38,398 nt of DNA from Candidatus Kaiserbacteria bacterium (GCA_024653575.1 JANLIJ010000161.1:1-38398), one strand, 5' to 3'. Numbered from the stretch's first letter, positions 26,192-34,043 are shown. The notes: generated from the sequence alone by a model not told the origin. Numbers and translations: made by a program.

Positions 26192-27331
26192 ATGATTCAC
26201 ACGGAAAAGACCGTGCGAACTCTTCAGGCTGTTGCGATGTCGGTTGGTTTGGCACTATTCCTTTGGAGTACAGGCCTCCCAGCATTACTCCTCCAAGCGG
26301 AGGCGGCATCAATCACGAACGCAAGTGATACGCTGAGTAATTCAGCACCATCAGTGACCTCAAACCACACGATTGCCTTTACTACGCTAAATGGTATGAC
26401 AATCGGACAAAACTTTACCGTGACCTTCGCATCACAGTTTGACACCTCAGCGGTGACAATCAACGATGTAGACCTCAGTGTAGCTGCTGCCGATCAAACG
26501 ATCGTAGATGGTGCATCAGTGGCTGGTCAATGGGGAGTTGCGGGTTTGGGGACTGACGCGATTACATTTACCACACCTACAGATGCAGGAGTCGGATCTT
26601 CAACAGCAATTGTTGTGAAGATTGGATCAAATGCAACTGGTGGTACGATTCGAATCGTGAATCCAAGTGCTACAACGTCCTATGCAATTGATGTTGCGGG
26701 GACAATGCAGGACTCAGGACAGATGCGTGTTGCAATTGTTGATCAGGTTACCGTGTCAGCGAGTGTCGATACGTCACTCACATTTTCAGTTACCGGAGTT
26801 AATCCTCTACAAACTGTAAATGGAAGCCCTACTACAACAATCGCTACATCAACACCGACAACACTTCCATTTGGAACACTTCCAGTGGGAACATCACGTA
26901 CACTTGCACATGATCTCACTGTCGCCACTAACGCCTCACAAGGCTATACGGTGACGATACAGCAGACCGGTGATTTGCAATCAACAACTGGTGCAACTAT
27001 CGATGGATTCATTGATGGTGCAGATACTGCAACGCCAACAGCGTGGCAGGGACCAGCAACATTAATTGCAAACCCTGATACGTATGGACACTGGGGTATT
27101 ACCTCAGAGGACTATGCGTCAACATCTCGTGCCGTTGAATTTTCAAGTGACACGTGGGTATCAGGAAGTACGACACCTATCGCAGTTATGGGCCACGATG
27201 GCCCAGCTGACGGCCTTACAGCTGGTTCAGGTGCTACACGAGTCGGTTATCAAGTTCAAATATCAGCATTGCAAGAAGCGGGTGACGACTATACAACGAC
27301 ACTTCGCTACGTAGCAACGCCGACGTTCTAA
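26192..27331 (+). CDS. Exported beta-rich surface protein (possibly a major surface protein) with WxL-like C-terminal region
   Basis: Signal peptide ending LLLQAEAAS; LPFGTLPVGTSRTLAHDLTVATNASQGYTVTIQQ...YGHWGIT...YQVQISALQEAGDDYTTTLRYVATPTF C-terminus. Confidence 0.83.
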   Translation: MIHTEKTVRTLQAVAMSVGLALFLWSTGLPALLLQAEAASITNASDTLSNSAPSVTSNHTIAFTTLNGMTIGQNFTVTFASQFDTSAVTINDVDLSVAAADQTIVDGASVAGQWGVAGLGTDAITFTTPTDAGVGSSTAIVVKIGSNATGGTIRIVNPSATTSYAIDVAGTMQDSGQMRVAIVDQVTVSASVDTSLTFSVTGVNPLQTVNGSPTTTIATSTPTTLPFGTLPVGTSRTLAHDLTVATNASQGYTVTIQQTGDLQSTTGATIDGFIDGADTATPTAWQGPATLIANPDTYGHWGITSEDYASTSRAVEFSSDTWVSGSTTPIAVMGHDGPADGLTAGSGATRVGYQVQISALQEAGDDYTTTLRYVATPTF

Positions 27332-27349
27332 GCAACAGACTAAGAGTGT

Positions 27350-27385
27350 GAAAAACCCTATCTCCCACCACGAGACGGGTTTTTC
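27350..27385 (+). terminator. Candidate intrinsic terminator
   Basis: GAAAAACCC (27350-27358) / GGGTTTTTC (27377-27385), 18 nt after the 27331 stop. Confidence 0.6.
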
Positions 27386-27425
27386 ATTTTCTCGATGGCT
27401 CTGCCATCGAGAAAATGAAAAATCC
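27377..27425. repeat. Long hairpin with 23-nt arms and a 3-nt loop
   Basis: GGGTTTTTCATTTTCTCGATGGC-TCT-GCCATCGAGAAAATGAAAAATCC; a single G-T wobble. Confidence 0.9.
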
Positions 27426-27452
27426 GGCTCGTCCCACGATGACGGGTGCCCA

Positions 27453-27481
27453 AAAAATAAGGAGCGAAGCGACATATTTTT
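27453..27481. repeat. Hairpin with GAGCGAAGCGAC loop (copy 1)
   Basis: AAAAATA-[AGGAGCGAAGCGACA]-TATTTTT. Confidence 0.65.
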
Positions 27482-27495
27482 CGAGGCCGTGGCCT

Positions 27496-27527
27496 AGAAG
27501 TTAACGAGCGAAGCGACTATAACTTCT
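27496..27527. repeat. Hairpin with GAGCGAAGCGAC loop (copy 2)
   Basis: AGAAGTTA-[ACGAGCGAAGCGACTA]-TAACTTCT; same 12-nt loop core, different stem. Confidence 0.7.
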
Positions 27528-27532
27528 GGTCT

Positions 27533-27565
27533 GTCTCCTTTTTCTTTCACAATGAAAAAGGAGAC
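27533..27565. repeat. 12-bp perfect hairpin
   Basis: GTCTCCTTTTTC-TTTCACAAT-GAAAAAGGAGAC. Confidence 0.85.
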
Positions 27566-27570
27566 CATAA

Positions 27571-27638
27571 CAAAATTTTATTCCTAATAAATTTTGTGAC
27601 GCATCACTCCAACGCAATTTATAGTTCAGCATGGTGCG
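27571..27638. repeat. 68-nt direct repeat, copy 1
   Basis: CAAAATTTTATTCCTAATAAATTTTGTGACGCATCACTCCAACGCAATTTATAGTTCAGCATGGTGCG; 66/68 identical to 27681-27748. Confidence 0.95.
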
Positions 27639-27680
27639 CTGATGCGCCCCATACAGCGACTATATTTTCTGAGCCCGTCG

Positions 27681-27748
27681 CAAAATTTTATTCCTAATAA
27701 ATTTTGTGACGCATCACTCCAACGCAATTCATAGTCCAGCATGGTGCG
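27681..27748. repeat. 68-nt direct repeat, copy 2
   Basis: Same element with two T-to-C differences (27730, 27736); both copies begin with an internal inverted repeat CAAAATTT...AAATTTTG. Confidence 0.95.
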
Positions 27749-27863
27749 ACGACACAAAATATGAGTGACCCAATTCCTAGTTTCCTAGCTCGTCCCACGA
27801 TTTTTTATACACCCTCCATGCATGTGAGTGCACGCAAACTCTTGCTATACTATGTTTATATAT

Positions 27864-28880
27864 ATGAGGTGGACATTTTTCATTCAGGGTTTTTGGTTTG
27901 CATTGTTATTCTTAGTACAACCTCTTGCTGTGCATGGAGCACTTCTCTATTTTGACCCCGCAAGTACTGATGTGTATAGAGGTGATAGCGTTACACTTTC
28001 ACTCAGGCTCGATACTGATGAAGGGGAGTGTATCAACACTATTGACGCCACTGTCCACTATGACGAGTCCGTTCGTGCGGTTGATATTTCGAGGGGAGAC
28101 TCTATTTTGAATATATGGGTTGAGGATCCCGTTATCGATGAATCAGCGCATACTATTAAATTTGCTGGGGGTATTCCTGGCGGATACTGTGGTCGCATTC
28201 CTGGAGACCCAAGTCTCACCAATGTTATCTTGAAACTCGTATTCCGCTCACCCGGCTTTAGTATAGGAGGTGGAGACAGCCAGTCAGCACGTGTTTGGGT
28301 GGATGAGAACGTGCAAGTGCTTCTTCATGATGGGTATGGAACAAATGCTGACACAAAACTGCAGGACGCGCTCATTAATTTAATGAGTACCCCAGGGACA
28401 AACGTTTCTGATACATGGAGGAGTGATGTTGGAGGAGACGCTGATTTGCCGTCAGATTTTAGTATCACTTTAACAAAAGATGACACAGCTTTTAGTGGAC
28501 GATATTTTGTTGTATTCAATTCCAGTGACAAACAGTCAGGTATTGATCACTATGAAATAATGGAAGAGCCATTTTCAGAATTCTTTGCCTTCGCATGGGG
28601 AAGGGCAGACGCACCATGGGTACGGGTAGAGAGTCCTTATGTACTCGAGGACCAAACGCTCAACAGTACTATTCGTATAAAGGCTATCGATAAAGCAGGA
28701 AATGAGCGCATCGCAACTCTTGTCCCCGATACTGCCTTACGAAGCATGTCGCAGGATGCACTGATCACAACCATTGTTGCCGTTGGTGTAATTGGATTGC
28801 TTAGTACACTCATTGTGTATGGGTTGTGGAAACGGCGGCAGCGTGTTCTTGAAAACTCTAATAAAATTGATAATGAGTAA
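27864..28880 (+). CDS. Type I membrane protein with N-terminal cohesin-like domain
   Basis: Probable ATG 27864 (track starts at GTG 27828); MRWTFFIQGFWFALLFLVQPLAVHG signal; LYFDPASTDVYRGDSVTLSLRLDTDEGECINTIDATVHYDESVRAVDISRGDSILNIWVEDP; C-terminal TM plus KRRQR. Confidence 0.82.
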   Translation: MRWTFFIQGFWFALLFLVQPLAVHGALLYFDPASTDVYRGDSVTLSLRLDTDEGECINTIDATVHYDESVRAVDISRGDSILNIWVEDPVIDESAHTIKFAGGIPGGYCGRIPGDPSLTNVILKLVFRSPGFSIGGGDSQSARVWVDENVQVLLHDGYGTNADTKLQDALINLMSTPGTNVSDTWRSDVGGDADLPSDFSITLTKDDTAFSGRYFVVFNSSDKQSGIDHYEIMEEPFSEFFAFAWGRADAPWVRVESPYVLEDQTLNSTIRIKAIDKAGNERIATLVPDTALRSMSQDALITTIVAVGVIGLLSTLIVYGLWKRRQRVLENSNKIDNE

Positions 28881-30615
28881 TCACACTACATGGCGTGTCC
28901 TCTTGCTTTCAATCACCTGTCTGTGCTTGTTTCCTTTTTCAAATACTGCTGAAGCTGCGGTACTTAAACTAAACCCGAATACAGGTGTTTATTCGGCGGG
29001 AAAATCTTTTACGGTGTCCATTGTTCTGAACACTGAAGGAAAACCCGTGAACGCTGCAGATGGTCAACTTTCATTCAGTCCGCAAGAACTACAGGTTGTA
29101 TCGATATCTCGAGCGAGTTCCATCTTTAATCTATGGACTGAGGAGCCATCTTTTTCTAACGCGCGGGGAACAATCACATTCAGTGGCGGTTCTCCTTCAG
29201 GATACAAAGGTGCCAGTGGTTCAATTGCTGTAATCACATTTAGATCACTCGGCGCGGGAACACCAAAGGTGACTTTTTCAAATGGCTCTGCGCTCGCAGC
29301 TGACGGAATGGGGACAAATGTACTCACTGCAATGAACGGTGGCACATATACGATTGCTGCAGAGAGTGTCAGTCCTGCTCCTGAATACATTCCTCCTGCA
29401 AATACACCAAAAGCTCCAGTTGTTACCTCGAGCACGCATCCAGACGAATCTGTTTGGTACAAAGAGAAGAGTGCCAATCTCGCGTGGACACTCCCTGATG
29501 ACGTTACTGCAGTTCGTGTAATTCTTGATGACAATGCGGGCACTGTCCCGACAAAAGTCTATGACGAACCAATTACTGAAAAGACGATTGAGGATTTGCC
29601 TGAAGGAACTTCATACTTTCATATTCAATTCAAAAACGGTGAGGGGTGGGGCAAAATTACTCACTTCAAACTTTCAGTCGATACAGAGACCCCAAAGAAT
29701 TTTGTCGTGAGCGAAGAAGATGGGGAAAACTTGAGCAACCCAAAACGGGTTCTCGTGTTTACCGCTGAGGACACCTCACCGCTCCTTAACTATAGAATCC
29801 AAATTGATGGCAAAGACCCACTTGATTTTAAGGATCTAGAGCAGACAAGTAAATATGCACTTGACCAACTTTTGCCCGGATACCACACGATTACTGTTGA
29901 GGCTTTTGATAGTGCAGGCAATTCAACAGTCGCAAATTATTCCTTGACAGTTTCAACGTTTGAAAAACCTATTTTTATTGATTATCCAACGAGAGTCAAT
30001 ACTGAGGTAATTCCAGCAATTAAGGGTAAGACACGCCCGCAGTCATCAGTAGCGATTACTGTCAGTGAAGCAAGTGGTGCTCGTATTGCAAATGCAGATG
30101 AGGGCACGCGTACCTATACAGTCACGAGCAACGATAGTGGTGAGTTCATCTTTATTCCAGATGGGCCGTTCATAGAAGGTGTCTATGTCATACGAGCTAT
30201 TGCAACAGATTCGTTTGGCAGTATGAGTGAAGAGTCAGACGAGATACGCCTCATTGTTGAAGTCCCGGGGTACATTGCAATTGGTTCGGTAGTAGTGAGC
30301 ATCCTCTCAGTGCTGGTGCCTGCGGTCAGTCTTATACTCGTATTGCTTTTTGGGACGTGGTATCTTTGGCACAAACTCATTGTGTGGAAGCGACGTGTGC
30401 GAAAGGAAACCCTTGAGGCTGAGGAGCGTTTGACTCTTGAGTTCGATGGTTTGGTGAAGAATCTCCATGAACATGTGACAGAACTCAAAGAATCACGCAA
30501 AAATAAATTAACAAAAGCAGAATCAGAATTAATTGCAAAGATTGAGGATGATCTTTCACTTGCACGGAAGAAGATTGGAAAGGAAATTGAGGATATAGAA
30601 GGTGTAATCAAATAA
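28873..30615 (+). CDS. Cohesin-like, FN3/Ig-like membrane protein with cytoplasmic coiled coil
   Basis: ATG 28873 overlaps the preceding stop by 8 nt; LKLNPNTGVYSAGKSFTVSIVLNTEGKPVNAADGQLSFSPQELQVVSISRASSIFNLWTEEP; TM then K/E-rich helix. Confidence 0.85.
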   Translation: MSNHTTWRVLLLSITCLCLFPFSNTAEAAVLKLNPNTGVYSAGKSFTVSIVLNTEGKPVNAADGQLSFSPQELQVVSISRASSIFNLWTEEPSFSNARGTITFSGGSPSGYKGASGSIAVITFRSLGAGTPKVTFSNGSALAADGMGTNVLTAMNGGTYTIAAESVSPAPEYIPPANTPKAPVVTSSTHPDESVWYKEKSANLAWTLPDDVTAVRVILDDNAGTVPTKVYDEPITEKTIEDLPEGTSYFHIQFKNGEGWGKITHFKLSVDTETPKNFVVSEEDGENLSNPKRVLVFTAEDTSPLLNYRIQIDGKDPLDFKDLEQTSKYALDQLLPGYHTITVEAFDSAGNSTVANYSLTVSTFEKPIFIDYPTRVNTEVIPAIKGKTRPQSSVAITVSEASGARIANADEGTRTYTVTSNDSGEFIFIPDGPFIEGVYVIRAIATDSFGSMSEESDEIRLIVEVPGYIAIGSVVVSILSVLVPAVSLILVLLFGTWYLWHKLIVWKRRVRKETLEAEERLTLEFDGLVKNLHEHVTELKESRKNKLTKAESELIAKIEDDLSLARKKIGKEIEDIEGVIK

Positions 30616-30616
30616 A

Positions 30617-31279
30617 ATGAAAGATAGAATTCAAAACCATGCAGTCATCGCGTCAGCCCTCTTGTTTTTTGTTGTTACAATTCTCGTAGGTGTGTGGCTT
30701 GTTCACTTTAATCAGCGTGAATTAGAAACATCATTGCGGGCTTCGCTCGAGTTGAAGGAAATGCGCCTGCAGGAACTTGCTGATATTACAGACAGGAACG
30801 GCGCAGATGAAATTGTTACTAAGATTATTGCTGACTGCTCACGGAGACCAGAATTTGAATCATTACTTGTCCGTCTCTCAGAACTCAACGGAAAGGAGTT
30901 GTTGACACTGCAAAATCTTGAAGACGCATGTGGTGGTTTTTATGCAGAACGAAAGGCGCTCATGGTATCAAAGCTCGAGCAAGAGTTTCAGAATTACTCT
31001 GAAACAGTGAAATTCCTCCTTCTCCTCACCTCACATGACTCAACCTCGTACCGTATAGCTGATTGGAATGCTCTCGTCACACTTGAGCAGGAACGGAGCG
31101 ACCTTCTCACTGAACAGAGGGTGTTACAGGAGGAAATCATTACGGCGCTCATGCAGGGGTCATTAGTTCAGAGTGCTCGAGTACAAGATCTTGTCCATGA
31201 GGCACAGGAGATTGCTGAACTTCTTACTGTTCACGATAGGCAAATAGACGAAAAGAGAGATGCCTTGAAGGTGCCCTAG
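30617..31279 (+). CDS. Single-pass membrane protein with coiled-coil region
   Basis: N-terminal TM AVIASALLFFVVTILVGVWLVHF followed by long E/L/R-rich helices; starts 1 nt after the preceding stop. Confidence 0.78.
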   Translation: MKDRIQNHAVIASALLFFVVTILVGVWLVHFNQRELETSLRASLELKEMRLQELADITDRNGADEIVTKIIADCSRRPEFESLLVRLSELNGKELLTLQNLEDACGGFYAERKALMVSKLEQEFQNYSETVKFLLLLTSHDSTSYRIADWNALVTLEQERSDLLTEQRVLQEEIITALMQGSLVQSARVQDLVHEAQEIAELLTVHDRQIDEKRDALKVP

Positions 31280-31289
31280 TTAGTTGTCT

Positions 31290-32030
31290 ATGATACAAAA
31301 ATTTTTGCTCTTATTTTCAATACGACCAAGAGACAGAAAATTTGATACTGTTCGATATGCTTTTCCAATTGTGGTCATCGCTACAATCTTTGCTGGCCTC
31401 GCATCCATCGCAACGGAGAACAGCTCATACGTCACCATCAGTTCTCCATTGACTACCATTTCCCGCGACCAAGAATTTTTCATTGATGTTTCAATTTCTG
31501 CACACGTTCCAATCAATGCAATTGACCTGGTAATATCATATTCTGAAAAGACACTTGATGTGCTTGCGATTGATACCGGAACATCGGTCATAACACTTTG
31601 GACAGAGAACCCATACGCGGAGAACGGAAAAATATATTTGCGTGGTGGTACCTTCAGGAAGGGCTTCCTTGGTGAGCATGAGGTTGCGCGAATTAAAGTG
31701 CGCGCCAAAGAGGCCGGTGAAGCACGGTTCTTTGTGAGCGGAACTGAATTTATTGCGGGGGATGGCCTCGGAACTCCGGTAACTGCAGTAGAATCAGAAC
31801 ATAATGAACTCAAAATTGCGGTGCTTGGTGATGATCGTGGAGTTATATCGGGTGAGGCAACCATTTCTCTTGTGACCGATACCGATGGCGATGGAGACGT
31901 TGATTTGGGCGACATTAGTGACTTTATGACTGCGTGGCTTACACGAACGAATATGTATGATTTTAATCATGACGGAAAAATGACTTTTAGAGATTTTTCG
32001 ATACTTCTTGCAGATTCTTTCCTTCGATAG
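31290..32030 (+). CDS. Membrane-anchored cohesin-like plus type I dockerin-like protein
   Basis: ATG 31290 (track starts at TTG 31284). YVTISSPLTTISRDQEFFIDVSISAHVPINAIDLVISYSEKTLDVLAIDTGTSVITLWTENP, then DTDGDGDVDLGDISDFMTAWL and DFNHDGKMTFRDFSILLADSF. Confidence 0.88.
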   Translation: MIQKFLLLFSIRPRDRKFDTVRYAFPIVVIATIFAGLASIATENSSYVTISSPLTTISRDQEFFIDVSISAHVPINAIDLVISYSEKTLDVLAIDTGTSVITLWTENPYAENGKIYLRGGTFRKGFLGEHEVARIKVRAKEAGEARFFVSGTEFIAGDGLGTPVTAVESEHNELKIAVLGDDRGVISGEATISLVTDTDGDGDVDLGDISDFMTAWLTRTNMYDFNHDGKMTFRDFSILLADSFLR

Positions 32031-32115
32031 TGGGTAGTGCCTAGTACTTAGAACTTAGCACTAAGTATTAAAAATTATGTACTAAGTTACTAAGCACCAC
32101 GTACTAACCTAGAGC
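32031..32115. repeat. Imperfect inverted repeat of CTTAG/CTAAG-iterated arms
   Basis: TAGTACTTAGAACTTAGCAC on the left versus reverse complement TGGTGCTTAGTAACTTAGTAC of the right arm. Confidence 0.65.
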
Positions 32116-32228
32116 TGTTGATAAATGTGTGGATAGTGCTGGGATTAGTTGTTACTATTGTATATACAGGCACATTGGGTAAACTCGTACGGCAAAAGAG
32201 TCCCTGAAAGTGTGTTTGTACGTAGAGT

Positions 32229-34043
32229 ATGAATAGAAAACGGTACGTAATGAATACGGCACACAAAGACCTACGCGGTTTTGCATATCTGATATACAGT
32301 GCTATTTCACTGTCACTCCTCATGGTGATGGTGTTTTTACCGCTTGCGCCACTTTTTGCTGATGAGATTGTGATGGACGAACCTACGGTCACTTCTGTTG
32401 AAGAAAGTGTTGTGCCTGACTTCGTTGATCTGGTACCAGAAACAGAAGAGCAGGTAGTCGAAAGCGAGCAACAAGACTTAATTGAGGACGTTGCTATAGG
32501 AAGTGTTATTGATGAACATAATAAATCAGAATTAACTCAAGGTGATTCAGATACAGTACTTTATGATGCTACACAAAGTGGCGAAGACCCAGTACCTGTT
32601 GAAGAAATTACAAGTTCAGATACAAGCGGAAATGCGGTAACTGAGGAAGGTGATATTGCTGATGTAGAAGTAATTGAGGAAAACACAGAGGCAGTGTCTG
32701 ATGAGGCTATCGATACGGAGGTGGCTGAGGAAGCTTCAAATACATCAGACGAGGTCGAAGATATTGAAATCATTGATGAGACAGTGGAAGAATTGCTTGA
32801 GGAAACTGATGGAGAACAGGTCGGGGACATTGATGAGGAGCAAGTCAATGAAACCGAAGAGACTATTTCAGACACTGAAGAGGAAAATGATATTTCTGAT
32901 GAAGAGTCGAAAGTCCACGCAGTCGCAACTTCTTCTGACACAGAAAATGTAATTATGGTAAATACACTTACCAATGACAGCAATAAATTCTCGTTTGCAG
33001 AAAATGAATGCACTACTGCAGGCGATGGAACATTTTATTGTGTAAAAGCTGAACATGCACCTGAGATTATTCATACTGACCGTATTTTTTCAGCCATTGA
33101 CATTGAGGGGGATAAGGAGATTTATGTTGAAAAAGATAGTGAAATTAGCCCTCTCACGAGCAATCAGTATGATGATGATGCACCGTACTATGATGAAGTC
33201 TCAAATACTGCTGTGTGGCATCGTCTCATTGATGGCCGGTACCAAATCATCTCTTTTGATTTTGATAAAGAAGAAGAGACCCAACTAACGAACGATCGAT
33301 TTAACAATATGGAGCCAAACCGCTTTGGTAGCGCAACTGTGTGGCAGGGATGGGTGGGAAATGATTGGGAGATATTCTTTTTTGAAGGTGGCGAACTTAC
33401 TATGCTTACCGACAATACCATTAATGACATCACACCAAGCGTAAATGGAGCATATGTCGTGTGGCAATCATTTGAGAACAGTGCCTGGGTTATGAAGGTG
33501 TATGACATTCGTTCAAGAACAACTGCAACTATTGATGATAAATCAGGAGGCTCTATCGAGAATCCACGTTTTGTACTTGTGTATGATTCAAAACAGATGA
33601 CTGGTGATGTTGAAACAAAGGGATATGACCTCAAGAGTGGTAAGGTGATTGCCCTTGGTTCATCCCCAGTGAATCTACCTGAAGAAATTCCAGATCCAGA
33701 TCAGACTGGTGAGGAGCGTGCGCTTGTGACAATCATCACCCAACTGAAACCAAAGACAGAGGACGATGGTGGTGGAGATGAACCGTTACCAGATGCTGTT
33801 GGTACAAGTACCCCAAGCGACACAGATTTATTCATTACACCAAACGCCATTGAGTTTGGTACCACAACACTCGAGACTGTAGAAGGGCCCACTGCGACAT
33901 CGTCAACTGACGTTATTGTTCCAGCCATTATTACAGTAGATAGTGTCGACACCTCACACATTGAGGATATCATTGTTACAACATATGTAGAGCCAATTGC
34001 AAGTACTACTCTTGCACAGGAAATGATTGTTTCTGAGGAGTAA
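32229..34043 (+). CDS. Exported protein with long acidic region followed by a TolB-like beta-propeller
   Basis: N-terminal TM; about 190 aa of very E/D-rich sequence; DDDAPYYDEVSNTAVWHRLIDGRYQIISFDFDKEEETQLTNDRFNNMEPNRFGSATVWQGWVGNDWEIFFFEGGELTMLTDNTINDITPSVNGAYVVWQ. Confidence 0.82.
   Translation: MNRKRYVMNTAHKDLRGFAYLIYSAISLSLLMVMVFLPLAPLFADEIVMDEPTVTSVEESVVPDFVDLVPETEEQVVESEQQDLIEDVAIGSVIDEHNKSELTQGDSDTVLYDATQSGEDPVPVEEITSSDTSGNAVTEEGDIADVEVIEENTEAVSDEAIDTEVAEEASNTSDEVEDIEIIDETVEELLEETDGEQVGDIDEEQVNETEETISDTEEENDISDEESKVHAVATSSDTENVIMVNTLTNDSNKFSFAENECTTAGDGTFYCVKAEHAPEIIHTDRIFSAIDIEGDKEIYVEKDSEISPLTSNQYDDDAPYYDEVSNTAVWHRLIDGRYQIISFDFDKEEETQLTNDRFNNMEPNRFGSATVWQGWVGNDWEIFFFEGGELTMLTDNTINDITPSVNGAYVVWQSFENSAWVMKVYDIRSRTTATIDDKSGGSIENPRFVLVYDSKQMTGDVETKGYDLKSGKVIALGSSPVNLPEEIPDPDQTGEERALVTIITQLKPKTEDDGGGDEPLPDAVGTSTPSDTDLFITPNAIEFGTTTLETVEGPTATSSTDVIVPAIITVDSVDTSHIEDIIVTTYVEPIASTTLAQEMIVSEE

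Noticed and set aside
27571-27748. CRISPR array
   Set aside because: Only two copies of a 68-nt imperfect repeat, one 42-nt gap, no cas genes.
27350-27805. Classical IS element or MITE
   Set aside because: No transposase and no clear terminal inverted repeats with target-site duplication; kept only as an unexplained structured region.
32117-32140. DnaA box (TGTGGATA) suggesting a replication origin
   Set aside because: A single match in an AT-rich intergenic region, no cluster and no dnaA/dnaN context.
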